From Pseudofrankia coriaricola (lineage in GTDB: Bacteria > Actinomycetota > Actinomycetes > Frankiales > Frankiaceae), in contig NZ_MBLO01000011.1 of assembly GCF_001854805.1 (NCBI RefSeq), positions 1 to 61,890 on the forward strand: a DNA stretch of 61,890 bases, read 5' to 3'. Both the position numbers and the translations under genes were made by a program. The notes beneath the pieces are model-generated. The model did no database searches and had not been told where the DNA came from. It saw only the letters and a list, made by a program, of their open reading frames with translations. Shown one piece after another: positions 22,547 through 31,714 of this stretch. Numbering within the stretch: the first letter of the stretch is position 1; every line of letters begins with the position of its first letter.

Positions 22547-23515
22547 GTGCGAGTATTGGTAACCGGAGCCACGGGCAAGGTCGGCGGCGCCGTGGCAAGG
22601 GCCGCGTTGGCGGCCGGTCACGAGGTGCGCGCGCTCGTCCGGGATGTCGCCCGGGCCAGCACGGCGTTTCCTCCCGGGATCGAGCTGGTTTCCGGGGACG
22701 TCCTGGACCCGCCCGCGCTGGCGGAGGCCTGCGCCGACCGCGAGCTCGTGTACAACGCCATGGGCGTGCCCGAACAGTGGCTGGCGGATCCCGCGCTGTT
22801 CGACCGGGTCAACGTCCAGGGATCGGCGAACCTCGCCCAGGCGGCCGCCGCGGCCAAGGTGGCCCGCATGGTGCACACCAGCACGATCAACGTGTTCGAC
22901 GCGCCGCGGGATGGCCTCTTCGACGAGACGAACCTCGCGGTCAAGGACAAGGGAACGCCCTATCAGTGTTCGAAGCAGCGGGCCGAAAAGGCGGTGCTCG
23001 CGGCATCCGGCCACATGGAGGTCGTCTTCGCCAATTCTGCGACGGTCTACGGGCTGGGCCCGACCGGGTACGCCTCCTTGGAGACCCAGATGTTCCGCCC
23101 GGTACTCCGCGGGCTGCTCCCCGCCGTCCCCCCTGGTGGGTTCGGAGTGGTGTTCACCGAAGGACTGGCGCAAGGGCACCTTCTTGCCGCCGAAAACGGA
23201 CGGCCCGGTGAACGGTATATCTTCTGCGATGAGCACGCGACCGTCGCGCGCCTCACGCGGACCGTGGTCGAGGTCGCCGGCCGGGGCCGAGCACCGGTCG
23301 CCACCATCCCCGCACCGGTCATGACGGTGATGGCCGCGGCGGGTGAGGCTGTCGCCAGGATCACCCGCAGGCCGCCGCCGATCGCCCACTGCCAGCTCCA
23401 GTACCTGCTGTGGAACGCCACGCCCGACTCGTCCAAGGCGCAGAAGGAGCTCGGCTGGCTTCCCACCCCGCTGGCGGAGGGCATTCGCCGGACCATCGTC
23501 GAGACCGGCCTCTGA
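22547..23515 (+). CDS. NAD-dependent epimerase/dehydratase family protein (extended SDR)
   Basis: A 322-residue extended short-chain dehydrogenase. The nucleotide-binding motif VTGATGKVGGAVARAAL (residues 4-20) follows the start directly. The atypical active site is Ser/Thr in VHTSTINVFD, then Tyr and Lys in YQCSKQRAE (Y-x3-K). Motifs NVQGSANLAQAA and WLPTPLAEGIRRT near the C-terminus match the 3-beta-hydroxysteroid dehydrogenase or nucleoside-sugar epimerase-like group. The GTG start at 22547 has no clear ribosome-binding site, so the mRNA may be leaderless. Substrate uncertain. Confidence 0.88.
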   Translation: MRVLVTGATGKVGGAVARAALAAGHEVRALVRDVARASTAFPPGIELVSGDVLDPPALAEACADRELVYNAMGVPEQWLADPALFDRVNVQGSANLAQAAAAAKVARMVHTSTINVFDAPRDGLFDETNLAVKDKGTPYQCSKQRAEKAVLAASGHMEVVFANSATVYGLGPTGYASLETQMFRPVLRGLLPAVPPGGFGVVFTEGLAQGHLLAAENGRPGERYIFCDEHATVARLTRTVVEVAGRGRAPVATIPAPVMTVMAAAGEAVARITRRPPPIAHCQLQYLLWNATPDSSKAQKELGWLPTPLAEGIRRTIVETGL

Positions 23516-23974
23516 GTTCACCACCGCGGAGGCACCCCCCGCTCCCGCGCTCCCCCGTTCCCGCATTTCTCGAGGTCGCCTTGCTCAGGTGTGGGTCAGC
23601 TCGTCCGTTTCAGGACGCGGCATCACCAAATCCACCGGGCCGCCAGCGGGAACTCGCGCCGACGGCAGCACCTGCCTGTCCCGCCCGTATCGCGCATGCA
23701 TTCCGGAATACGACCCGGGTCGGCCGTGATAAAGCACGGTCGACACAACGGCGGCAAGATATTCACAAGCTCCGCGGATCGCCCGTCGAACGGATTTTCC
23801 CACCGTTCCTCCAGACCAGCCTGAAGCACGAGCGGACATCTTCTTCCGGCAGGTTATCCGCCTTCCGCCATGACCACCACCTCAGGCCCACGGAATCGTC
23901 CAGCCCTGGTCCGCCGAACAAGGTGCAGGGAACGGCGGCCACGCCGCTTCTCCGGCGACTGGTATCAGCCGGTA
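23516..23974. other. Intergenic between convergent genes
   Basis: About 460 bases between the SDR gene and the convergent MaoC-like gene. I see no gene and no strong terminator hairpin. GC is slightly lower than in the flanks. Confidence 0.45.
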
Positions 23975-25012
23975 TCAGGGGAAGACCGCGAAGAAACGCC
24001 AGTCGAGGACGTCGCGGGCGGGGGCACCCGGGGTGTCGGCGTCGGCACGGACGAGGCATCGCAGCCGGGCCAGCCCGCCGCCGGCCGCGAGCGGGGTGAC
24101 GGCCTCGACGGTGACCTCGCCGCGCAGCGTGTCGCCCTCGTGGACCGGCCCGGTGTGGTCGCAGCCCTCCCAGCCGGCGACTGTGACCAGGGACGGCAGG
24201 GCACGGGTCACCTGGGCGAACGCGATGCCGATGGTGTGGCCGCCGTAGACGAGGCGGCGACCGCCGGCGGCGGCGCTGTCGTGGTGCACCTGGGCGACGT
24301 TGAGGGTGAGCCGGGCCAGCTCCGGGGCGCTGGAGACGACGTCGCCGCCGCCGATGCGCCAGCCCTGCCCGACGGCGAGGTCCGCGAACCGCGGGCCGGC
24401 GACCTGCCCGGCGAAGGGCCCGAGGTCCCAGCCGTTGACGACCGCGGCGAGCTCGGCCGAGGTCGGCTGGGCACCGACGGTGTCGGTATCGTCGCAATGG
24501 CCGGTGACCCGGTCCGGGTCGCGCAGCGGCAGCATCGCGCAGCGCCAGAAGTCGAGCACGCCGCGGCCGTGCTGGTCGACGGTCGTGATCCGCAGGACCG
24601 CGAGACCCGTCGGACGACGGCCGGGACGCGACTTGTTCTGCCGCAGCGCCACGACCTCGGTGGCGGTGCGCAGGGTGTCGCCGATCCGGGGCGTGCGCCG
24701 GAACACCAGCCCCCGGTAGAACAGGTTGGCCTTGACGTGGTGGGTGACCACCGTGGACTGGCCGATGGCGACATCCCAGACGACGTTCGGCGGGACGAGC
24801 GGCGGCACGGCCGCGGCGGTGCCGGTGACGTCCGCGCACAGCGCCGCGTCCAGCGCGAGCGCGAGCCGGCCGCCGACGATCGCCCGGTGCGCGTCGGCCA
24901 GCCCGCTGGTCAGCGTCACCCCCGGCGCCGAGCGGAACACCTGACCGACCGTCAGCTCGTCGAAGTACGGCCCCTCGGCGACCAGGGTGCCCAGAGCCGC
25001 CCCGGTCGTCAT
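23975..25012 (-). CDS. MaoC-like double-hotdog hydratase, possibly mesaconyl-C4-CoA hydratase
   Basis: A 345-residue protein with two hotdog halves. The first half has GPYFDELTVGQVF and the striking motif VWDVAIGQSTVVTHHVKANLF (the first 17 residues are highly conserved in the Meh type). The second half has the hydratase signature FADLAVGQGW, then LTLNVAQVHHDSA and RLVYGGHTIGIAFA, with Asp and His as the likely catalytic pair. The gene overlaps the CoA-transferase gene by four bases. In the 3-hydroxypropionate bicycle, 2-methylfumaryl-CoA isomerase (Mct) and 3-methylfumaryl-CoA hydratase (Meh) are neighbours in the same order, so this pair may convert mesaconyl-CoA to citramalyl-CoA. A generic enoyl-CoA hydratase role is the alternative. 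Confidence 0.8.
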   Translation of the reverse strand: MTTGAALGTLVAEGPYFDELTVGQVFRSAPGVTLTSGLADAHRAIVGGRLALALDAALCADVTGTAAAVPPLVPPNVVWDVAIGQSTVVTHHVKANLFYRGLVFRRTPRIGDTLRTATEVVALRQNKSRPGRRPTGLAVLRITTVDQHGRGVLDFWRCAMLPLRDPDRVTGHCDDTDTVGAQPTSAELAAVVNGWDLGPFAGQVAGPRFADLAVGQGWRIGGGDVVSSAPELARLTLNVAQVHHDSAAAGGRRLVYGGHTIGIAFAQVTRALPSLVTVAGWEGCDHTGPVHEGDTLRGEVTVEAVTPLAAGGGLARLRCLVRADADTPGAPARDVLDWRFFAVFP

Positions 25013-26427
25013 CGGCCCTCCCCGCCGGTCGTCGCCGCGTCCGCGCTCGCCGTGCTGACGCCCGCGGCGTCCGCACCCGCGCCCGCCGCGCCGGCCTTGG
25101 GGGCGCGCGCCGCCTGGCCGCCAGCGCGGCCAGCGCCGCTCTCGCGGCCCTTCCCGTTCCCGCCGCCCGCGCCGTCGGTGGCGGCGATGACGCCCTTCTG
25201 GACGAGCCCACCGATCTCGGCGTCGTTCATCCCGAGTACCTCGGCGAGCACGGCGGCGGTGTCCTCACCGAGCCGGGGAGCCTCGCCGGGGGCGCCGTAG
25301 GCGCCGTCCCAGCGCATCGGCGAGCGCGCGGTGATCGCCGGCAGGCCCTGCGACGGCACCTCGCGCCGCGGTGCGTCGTCCGCCGGCACCAGCACGTGGG
25401 CGAGCACCGGGTGCACCCCGCGGGCGTGCGCGGCGACGACCTCGGTCATCCCCCGGTAACGGCCCCACAGGACCCGGGCCGCGTCGAGCTCGTCGGCGAC
25501 CTGCTTGGAGTCCCGGGCCGCGAACCAGGGCCGCAGCACGGCGGCGATCGTCTCGCGCAGCCGGTAACGCTCGTCCTCCAGCGTGAGATCAGCGTCCAGG
25601 GCCGTCTCCAGCGCGGCGAAGACCGCGCCGGTGCCGGTGACGGAGCACAGCGCCGCCCACTGCCCCTCGGTCAGCGCCACGACCATGACCCGCTGGCCGT
25701 CGCGGCAGGCGAAGTCGACGCCGAAGCTGCCGTAGACGTGGTTACCGTGCCGCGGCCGCTCGTGACCGCTGGCGGCGGCCTCCGACAGCCAGCCCATGTT
25801 GGCCACGCCGGCGAGCGCGACGTCCGAGAGGGCCAGCTCGATGTACGCGCCCTCGCCGGTGCGTGACCGGGCGTGCAGCGCCGCGAGCACACCGGTCGAC
25901 ACGGACAGGCCGGTGACGAGGTCCCAGGCGGGCAGCACGTGGTTGACCGGCGCGCCGCCCTCCTCGGTGCCGGTGATGCCGGGCAGGCCGACCTCGGCGT
26001 TGACGGTGTAGTCGACGGCCGGCTTGCCGTCCGGGTAGCCCTGGACGCGCAGGTGGATCAGGTCCGGCCGGCGGGCGGTGAGGAGGTCGCTCGCCATCCA
26101 GCGGCGGCCGACGACATTGTCGATGAGGATGCCGCGGTCCGGCCCCGGCGCGGTGATCAGCGCGGTAACGATCTCGCGCCCCTCGGCGGAGCGCATGTCC
26201 AGCGCAACGGAGCGCTTGCCCTTGTTCAACGAGTGCCAGTAGTAGCTCTCCCCCGTCGGCGCCACCGGCCAGCGCCGGTAGTCGCTGCCGCCGCCGACAG
26301 GGTCGATGCGGACCACGTCGGCGCCGAGCTGGGCGAGCGTCATCCCGCCGGTCGGCCCGGCGACGAAGCTCGCGCACTCGACGATGTGCAGCCCCTCCAG
26401 TGGGCGCGCGCCCGCCGCCGCGATCAT
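25009..26427 (-). CDS. Class III CoA-transferase (CaiB/BaiF), possibly mesaconyl-CoA isomerase
   Basis: A 472-residue family III CoA-transferase. It starts LEGLHIVECASFVAGPTGG, then TLAQLGADVVRIDP, with the catalytic Asp region in GKRSVALDMRS and the downstream VQGYPDGKPAVDYTVN. The stretch RHGNHVYGSFGVDFACRDGQ and RVMVVALTEGQW resembles Mct-type 2-methylfumaryl-CoA isomerases, which move CoA within mesaconate. A 55-residue Ala/Gly-rich tail of low complexity follows the enzyme domain. The stop overlaps the MaoC-like start by four bases, so the two work in one operon. A separate CoA donor enzyme is an alternative. Confidence 0.83.
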   Translation of the reverse strand: MIAAAGARPLEGLHIVECASFVAGPTGGMTLAQLGADVVRIDPVGGGSDYRRWPVAPTGESYYWHSLNKGKRSVALDMRSAEGREIVTALITAPGPDRGILIDNVVGRRWMASDLLTARRPDLIHLRVQGYPDGKPAVDYTVNAEVGLPGITGTEEGGAPVNHVLPAWDLVTGLSVSTGVLAALHARSRTGEGAYIELALSDVALAGVANMGWLSEAAASGHERPRHGNHVYGSFGVDFACRDGQRVMVVALTEGQWAALCSVTGTGAVFAALETALDADLTLEDERYRLRETIAAVLRPWFAARDSKQVADELDAARVLWGRYRGMTEVVAAHARGVHPVLAHVLVPADDAPRREVPSQGLPAITARSPMRWDGAYGAPGEAPRLGEDTAAVLAEVLGMNDAEIGGLVQKGVIAATDGAGGGNGKGRESGAGRAGGQAARAPKAGAAGAGADAAGVSTASADAATTGGEGR

Positions 26428-27059
26428 GCGGCCCGCCCGGGGGCGGCGGCCGCGCCGGGAGTCACGGCGATGACAGCGACAGCGACAGCCGAGGCGGCCG
26501 CCGAAGCGCCGGCTCCGGCGGCGGCTGGCGCGACAGTCGCGACGGCGGCTGCTGACGGGTGGTCAGGTCTTACGACGGTGGGCACGTCGGGCTCCTCAGC
26601 TCACGGAGGCGCCGCCCACGGCTGGCGGTGACGACACCGCAGGTGGAACGGCAGGCGGGACGAATCGTATGGCGGGTTTCGAGGCACCCGCGCGGGGTTC
26701 CTGCCGGATCGGCGAAGCCGATCCGGCAGGTCCGGGGTGCCAGGCGCCCGTCCGAGGTGGTTTCCGGCCGATGCACAGGACGGGGCCGTCCTGGCCCGGG
26801 CCGCCTTGGTGGCTGCGTTGAGTTGATGCGGCGCCGATGCGCCGTCATGACACCGGGGCCACGCCCGCCGTCGGGCGCCTGGCCCGCGTGGAAGGCCCGT
26901 ATCGGCCACGACAGGCCGCTGTCTTCAGTACCTATTCGACCTCCGGTACCTACTCGACCCGGTGGTGAGGAGGCCCGGCCGGCCGGTCAGGAACGGTAAT
27001 CCTGTGCCCGCCGACCACCCGTGGGTGACCGGCCGAGCGCGGGCTGACTGCCGACGGGC
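26428..27059. other. Intergenic, holds a REP element
   Basis: About 630 bases between the divergent CoA-transferase and the hypothetical gene at 27060. The first 200 bases are a GCG/GAC-rich low-complexity stretch (repeated GACAGC). A REP-type palindrome lies at 26694-26732. No gene is supported. Confidence 0.5.
26694..26732. repeat. REP-type palindromic repeat
   Basis: A 39-base element with 11-base arms GCCGGATCGGC around GAA. It is near-identical to 40151-40189 and to the insert in tRNA-Gly (2686-2724), but its right end is fully palindromic (CCGGCAGG). Confidence 0.8.
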
Positions 27060-28055
27060 ATGTCGATCGCCCCGGCGTCGGGTGCGACAAGAGGACGGTT
27101 CATCCTGAGACGCGTGGATGATGACATTCGCGAACTCATCAAGGCCCCGCCGGCCTATTTGTTCGGATGGCCCGTCCCCCTGATCGACGAGATCGGCGGC
27201 CTGTCACGCGCTGCTTACGACGGCCGGATCGACCTCGACGAGTGGCGCCGGCGCGACCGGGACCTGCGCGCCTCGATGCCGCCACTCGCGAGCCCGGGCA
27301 TGGTCAGCGCGATGCACCGGCGGGTCACGGAGGCCTGGCGGGAGGCACGGCGCGGCTCGTCGGACACCGCCGACGCCGAGGCGCTGCTGACGATGATGGG
27401 CCGGCTGCGCTATCTGACCGAGCCGGCCCCGACCGACGCGGAGCTGTTCCACGAGCTCGCCGGCATCACCCGCCAACTGCGCGAGTACAGCCAGCACGAC
27501 AACCTCAACCGCTCGCTCGGCCGGCGCGCCGAGCTGATCCGCGGCTGGCTCGCCACCTCGCCCGAGTACGACCTGGCGAGCGGACTGGAGTGGTCGGTCG
27601 TCGGGCGCTACCGCTGGGTGAGCACCTCACTCGGCGCGGTCCCGACCTATGTCGACGAGGCCCGCAGGCTCGCGCTGACCGACGCCGGGAACGCGGAGAA
27701 GGCCGCGGTGAGCGCCGGCATCCGCGGCCACCACGAGCTGCCGCCCGAGATCGCGGCGGCCGAGATCCGCCAGGCGATGCTGTACTCGTCGTTCGCCGTC
27801 CTCCTGGAGGAGGCCTGGCGGCGCGAGGGCTACGAGGAGCTCGGCGACGGCCTCGCGGCGCTGTGGAACCGGCCGGCCACCCGGCGGCTGCTGATGACGG
27901 TCACCGCCGACGGCTGGCCCCGGCGGCTCGCCGCCTACGACCCCGGCCTGCCCACCATCGCCACCGGCCCGACCGGCCGCACCCTCCGCGCGGCGTCATC
28001 CACCCCCATCTTCCACGCCACGGAGACCGACCTCTCCGCATCCCCCCTGGACTAG
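27060..28055 (+). CDS. Hypothetical protein
   Basis: A 331-residue soluble, charged and helix-rich protein with no signal peptide or membrane segment. Recognisable features are few: an N-terminal DDDIRELIKAPPAYLFGWPV, a helical centre with many Arg/Glu (AWREARRGSSDT, RRAELIRGWLAT) and a C-terminal RREGYEELGDGLAALW. Codon use is strongly GC3-rich, which supports real coding. The in-frame ATG at 27060 has no good ribosome-binding site, so the start may be later (for example near DDDIREL). I do not recognise the family. Neighbours give no functional clue. Confidence 0.7.
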   Translation: MSIAPASGATRGRFILRRVDDDIRELIKAPPAYLFGWPVPLIDEIGGLSRAAYDGRIDLDEWRRRDRDLRASMPPLASPGMVSAMHRRVTEAWREARRGSSDTADAEALLTMMGRLRYLTEPAPTDAELFHELAGITRQLREYSQHDNLNRSLGRRAELIRGWLATSPEYDLASGLEWSVVGRYRWVSTSLGAVPTYVDEARRLALTDAGNAEKAAVSAGIRGHHELPPEIAAAEIRQAMLYSSFAVLLEEAWRREGYEELGDGLAALWNRPATRRLLMTVTADGWPRRLAAYDPGLPTIATGPTGRTLRAASSTPIFHATETDLSASPLD

Positions 28056-28083
28056 CTTCTCGGGCGTCCGTCACGTGACCGGC

Positions 28084-28806
28084 CTAGGCGGGCTGCCCGG
28101 CGCCGCCCCAGCCGTGTTGCTCGCACAGGGTGCGCCGCTCGGAGAGGCCCTGCGCGGTGCTGATGTCGCTGGTCATGGCGAGCCAGGCGCTGCGGAAGTC
28201 CAGCGGCATCGACCGCTTGGCCTCGACGCCCGCGATGTACACCGCGTACGCGAGGTCGATGTCGCCGACCTGCTTGCCGCCGTCATTGAGCTCGCGGGCG
28301 TAGTCGAGCCAGAAGCAGGCGCCCTGGGCGTAGGCGTCGAGGGTCCTGTCGAGCGGCGCGTTGCCGTCGGTGGCCAGCTCGGCGGTGTGGTTGGGGCAGT
28401 AGTTCGGCACCGCCGCCTTGGCGAGGATCGCCGCGTCCCCGACGGTCAGCCTGTCATCGGAGACCTGCGCCGACGTGGTCGCCGCCCCGCGCAGTGTCAT
28501 CCCGGCGTCGAGCAGCGTGCAGGTCCAGGTCGCCTGGTCGATCTTCCACTGCTCCTCGGCGTCCAGGTCGGGCAGCGTCCGGGCGAGCTGGGCCAGGTAT
28601 GCCTTGTCACCGGGCGGCAACGAGGCGCTCGCCGTCGGCTGGGGGGCCGCCGTGCCCGCCGAGGGAGGCGGCGTCGACGCCGGGCTCGCGGTCATCTGTG
28701 GTGGGATGTCGTCCTTCAGGCTCGGCGAGCAGCCGGCGACCGCCAGCGCCAGCATGCCGACGAGCACCCCGGTGGCGGTCCGCGCCGCCAGCCCCAACGG
28801 CCGCAT
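28084..28806 (-). CDS. DUF732-like lipoprotein
   Basis: A 240-residue exported lipoprotein. The signal peptide TATGVLVGMLALAVAGC ends in a lipobox Cys at about residue 26. A Pro/Ser/Thr-rich spacer follows. The domain starting DKAYLAQLARTLPDLDAEEQ, with TCTLLDAG, then VPNYCPNHT (a second Cys), resembles the small two-Cys helical DUF732 domain common in secreted actinobacterial proteins, extended here by a second helical half with its own Cys pair (GACFW, RTLCEQHGW). Four to five cysteines suggest disulphides outside the membrane. Function unknown. Confidence 0.75.
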   Translation of the reverse strand: MRPLGLAARTATGVLVGMLALAVAGCSPSLKDDIPPQMTASPASTPPPSAGTAAPQPTASASLPPGDKAYLAQLARTLPDLDAEEQWKIDQATWTCTLLDAGMTLRGAATTSAQVSDDRLTVGDAAILAKAAVPNYCPNHTAELATDGNAPLDRTLDAYAQGACFWLDYARELNDGGKQVGDIDLAYAVYIAGVEAKRSMPLDFRSAWLAMTSDISTAQGLSERRTLCEQHGWGGAGQPA

Positions 28807-29200
28807 CGCCGTCCTTCCTGCAGCGCTCCGAAACCCGGGCGGCCGCGGTAGGAGAAGAACGCAGCGCGGGCGCCAGGCCGGGGAACGAATCGGGCATTAG
28901 ACGCCACCATCATGGACCTATCAGGCGGCGCCCGCTGATCGGTGTCGGCTGAAGGACGCCGCCGATGATGATCATGACCATCGACGCGGGGCGTCAACGG
29001 CGTGGACAACGCCGCGGGAACTGCTCGGCCATGCCGGCGGACGCCCAGCGGTCGTCACGTCCCGGCCACCAGTCACACCGATCAGCCCTACCGCCCGCCG
29101 CCCGCCACCGGCCAGCCGCCGCGCGGCTCGCGGCTCGCGGCCTCCTCCGCTCGGTCATGGTCGACTCGTCTGCGTCGTCACCCTGAGTGAGGATGCCGAG
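28807..29200. other. Intergenic between divergent lipoprotein genes
   Basis: About 390 bases between the two divergent lipoprotein genes. GATGATGATCATGACCAT near 28962-28980 contains a short palindrome (ATGATCAT). I see no gene. Confidence 0.45.
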
Positions 29201-30388
29201 GTGGACAGACGTAACGGATCATCGCCCCGCCGGCCCCGACGCGGGCCGGCGACCCGTGCGACGACCGCCGCCGCGGGCGTCGCCAGCTGCGTGCTCGCGG
29301 CCGCGCTGGTGTCCGGATGTGGTGACGGCCAGCCTGGCGCCTCCGCCCAGACCTTCATGACGGGCGGCCCGGGCACACCGACGACCATGTTCCCCGCCGA
29401 GACCGGGACGGCCTCCCCCGGCGGCACCGGCACGCCCACCGGCACTGCTTCACCCACCGGCACCGCTTCACCCTCCGGCACGGCGAGCCCCTCCGGCACG
29501 GCGAGCCCTGGTGCCGGCGCGCTGACCGCCTCGAACGCGCCGTTCACCCTGCCTACCGCGGTCACCGAAGCCAGCGCCGTCTCGGACAACGGCAAGGTGC
29601 TGGTGATGGGCGGCAAGGACACCAATGGCAAGGCCGCCAACCAGGTGACCGCCATCGACCCGGACGCGGGCACGGCGACCTCCGCCGGCACGCTGTCCAA
29701 GCCGGTGACGAACGCCAGCGCCGCGGTCGTGAACGGAACACCTACCGTCTTCGGCGGCAACACCAGCGGTTCGGGGGCTGGCGGCGTCACCGACGTCGTC
29801 CAGACGTTCTCGAACGGCACCAGCCAGGAGGTCGGCAAGCTGCCCGCGCCGCGGGAGAACCACGGCGCCGCCACGGCGAACGGCAAGACCTACCTGGTCG
29901 GCGGCGACGACGGCAGCAAGATCCAGAGCGGCATCCTGGCTACCAGCGACGGCAAGACGTTCCAGAACGTCGGCAAGCTGGAGACCCCGGTGCGCAACGC
30001 GGCCGTCGCGACCATCGGCTCCGGTTCCGACCAGAAGGTCACCGTCTTCGGCGGCGAGTCCGACAACGGCGCGACGGACGCGATCCAGCAGTTCGACCCG
30101 TCGACCGGCAAGACCTCGACCGTCGGCAAGCTGCCCCAGGACCTTAAGGGCGCCTCGGCCTTCACCGTCAACGGCACCACCTACCTGGCGGGCGGCCAGG
30201 CGGGCGGCCAGGCGTCTCCGAAGATCTACAAGTTTGACCCGAGCGACAACTCGGTCACCGACGCCGGCGACCTGCCGGACGGCGTCCAGAACGCGGCGGC
30301 CGCGGCCACCGGCGACAAGGCCTACCTCGCCGGTGGCGAGGTCAAGGGCAAGGTCTCCAACGCGGTCACCCAGCTCATGCCGAAGTGA
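29201..30388 (+). CDS. Exported Kelch-like beta-propeller lipoprotein
   Basis: A 395-residue lipoprotein. A long basic N-terminus leads to the signal ASCVLAAALVSGC (lipobox Cys about residue 40). A Thr/Ser/Pro/Gly spacer with tandem SGTAS-P units (about 68-105) follows. The rest is six Kelch-like blades, each with a GG doublet and an aromatic/hydrophobic strand: KVLVMGGKDTNG, TPTVFGGNTSG, KTYLVGGDDGS, KVTVFGGESDNG, TTYLAGGQAGG and KAYLAGGEVKG. Blades alternate with VGKLP-type linkers. It probably binds a ligand or partner at the cell surface. GTG at 29201 follows GTGAGGATGCCGAG. A hairpin terminator comes three bases after the stop. Confidence 0.85.
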   Translation: MDRRNGSSPRRPRRGPATRATTAAAGVASCVLAAALVSGCGDGQPGASAQTFMTGGPGTPTTMFPAETGTASPGGTGTPTGTASPTGTASPSGTASPSGTASPGAGALTASNAPFTLPTAVTEASAVSDNGKVLVMGGKDTNGKAANQVTAIDPDAGTATSAGTLSKPVTNASAAVVNGTPTVFGGNTSGSGAGGVTDVVQTFSNGTSQEVGKLPAPRENHGAATANGKTYLVGGDDGSKIQSGILATSDGKTFQNVGKLETPVRNAAVATIGSGSDQKVTVFGGESDNGATDAIQQFDPSTGKTSTVGKLPQDLKGASAFTVNGTTYLAGGQAGGQASPKIYKFDPSDNSVTDAGDLPDGVQNAAAAATGDKAYLAGGEVKGKVSNAVTQLMPK

Positions 30389-30392
30389 CCCG

Positions 30393-30420
30393 GCCGCGCC
30401 GGCCGCCCGGCCGGCGCGGC
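30393..30420 (+). terminator. Hairpin terminator of the Kelch-like gene
   Basis: Perfect 12-base arms GCCGCGCCGGCC and GGCCGGCGCGGC around GCCC, placed directly after the stop codon. There is no T-run. Confidence 0.7.
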
Positions 30421-30662
30421 TCCTCCCCGGCCGGCGCCCACCGGCCCACGCCCCCTCCCGTGTCGGGGAGGGGGCCCACTCGCGAGCCGACCGTCACGCT
30501 GTAACGCCGCGGCGTCGTAGCGTATACATCTGATCAACACACAGAAAGCGACGAAGCCACAGTTCTCCATCCAAACTGCTACCGCATGCTTCACCACAGG
30601 AGCATGAGGTAGCGGTGGTGACGCTGGCCGATTCACCTCGCGCGCAAGGACTGTCAAAAAAG

Positions 30663-30684
30663 TGGCAGTTGGTGCCATCTGCCA
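30663..30684. promoter_or_regulatory. 22-base palindrome, probable TetR operator
   Basis: TGGCAG (30663-30668) and CTGCCA (30679-30684) are perfect outer arms, and the inner TGG/CCA also pairs, giving 18 matching positions of 22. It lies about 75 bases before the TetR start, the usual place for an autoregulatory operator. Confidence 0.65.
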
Positions 30685-30757
30685 TTTCCTGTCATACGAT
30701 CTCCTCAGACAAGGTGGCGGCCGTCCAGCGGCGAGCCACCCTCCTGGGGGAGGACGC

Positions 30758-31714
30758 ATGGCGACGGGCACCTCGAAGGGCACCGCGGCGCGTCGCCTGC
30801 TGGCCGGCCTGACCGCCCCGGCCGCGGGAACCCCGGTGATCCGCCCGGTCGGGCGGCAGACCGCGGCGTCACCCGCCGAGCGGGGGCAGCCCGCGGGCGG
30901 CGCGGTATCTACCGGCGAACCCGGGGACCTGGACGAAGGGGTCCCGGCCGGGCTGCGGGAGCGCAAGAAGCTGCGCACCCGCCGCACGATCGTCGACACC
31001 GCGCACGCGCTGTTCGCCCAGTACGGCTACGACGCGACCACGATCGAGGCGATCGCGGTCAGCGCCGAGGTCTCGGTGCGCACCTTCTTCCGGTACTTCG
31101 CCACCAAGGAGGAGGTCGCACTCGCCCCGCTCGACGAGGTCGGCGAGCTGGCGCTCGCGGCGCTCGCGCGCCGCCCGGCCCACGAGCCGCCGCTCGCGGC
31201 GCTGCGCTCAGCCTCGCTGGACGCCTGGGCCACGATGGCGCCGCACCCGGCGGCGTTCCGCGGCTACGTCGAGCACCTGCTCATCGCCGACGCCGCGCCC
31301 GCGGTGAGCGCCGCGATGCTGCAGCGGATGATGCGCCTCGGCGACCGGCTCGCCGCGGCGATCGCCCCCCGTTTCCCACCGCAGACCGGCCGCGTGCCGG
31401 GCCGTGGCATCGACCTGCGCCCCCAGCTGACCGCCGCGGCGTTCCTGGCCGCCGTGCAGGTCGGTGTGCGCGGCTGGTTCACCCGCGGCGGCCACGATCT
31501 CGACGAAATGCTCGCGATGGTCGAGTACTGCATCGACCAGCTCGTCCCTGCTGACTCCACTCATCCCACGTCCGAACGGCCGGAGCCGGTACGGCCCGCC
31601 CCGGCCGGCGCGGCCTGTGGCCCGACCTCGGTGCCTACGGCCGCCCAGCCCACCGGCCCACCGGCCGGCCTGGGCGTCGGTGGCCCGGCCGGCGGCAACC
31701 CCGCCGAAGGCTAG
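30758..31714 (+). CDS. TetR-family transcriptional regulator
   Basis: A 318-residue regulator. ATG at 30758 is preceded by GGGGGAGG. A 65-residue low-complexity N-terminus comes before the TetR helix-turn-helix: LRTRRTIVDTAHALFAQYGY, then TTIEAIAVSAEVSVRTFFRYF and ATKEEV (about residues 70-120). The C-terminal ligand domain resembles the MftR/TetR_C_17 type (PPLAALRSASLDAWATMA, GRGIDLRPQLTAAAFLAA). A Pro/Ala-rich tail follows. The palindrome at 30663-30684 is its likely operator. The next gene, squalene-hopene cyclase, is on the same strand 200 bases downstream and could be in its regulon. Confidence 0.9.
   Translation: MATGTSKGTAARRLLAGLTAPAAGTPVIRPVGRQTAASPAERGQPAGGAVSTGEPGDLDEGVPAGLRERKKLRTRRTIVDTAHALFAQYGYDATTIEAIAVSAEVSVRTFFRYFATKEEVALAPLDEVGELALAALARRPAHEPPLAALRSASLDAWATMAPHPAAFRGYVEHLLIADAAPAVSAAMLQRMMRLGDRLAAAIAPRFPPQTGRVPGRGIDLRPQLTAAAFLAAVQVGVRGWFTRGGHDLDEMLAMVEYCIDQLVPADSTHPTSERPEPVRPAPAGAACGPTSVPTAAQPTGPPAGLGVGGPAGGNPAEG

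Larger units (their letters stand above)
30389..30757. other. Intergenic with terminator and TetR operator
   Basis: About 370 bases. The first 35 hold the terminator of the Kelch-like gene and bases 30663-30684 hold a near-perfect palindrome. The middle (30500-30660) is comparatively AT-rich and probably contains the TetR promoter, but I cannot fix the -10 and -35 boxes. Confidence 0.55.
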
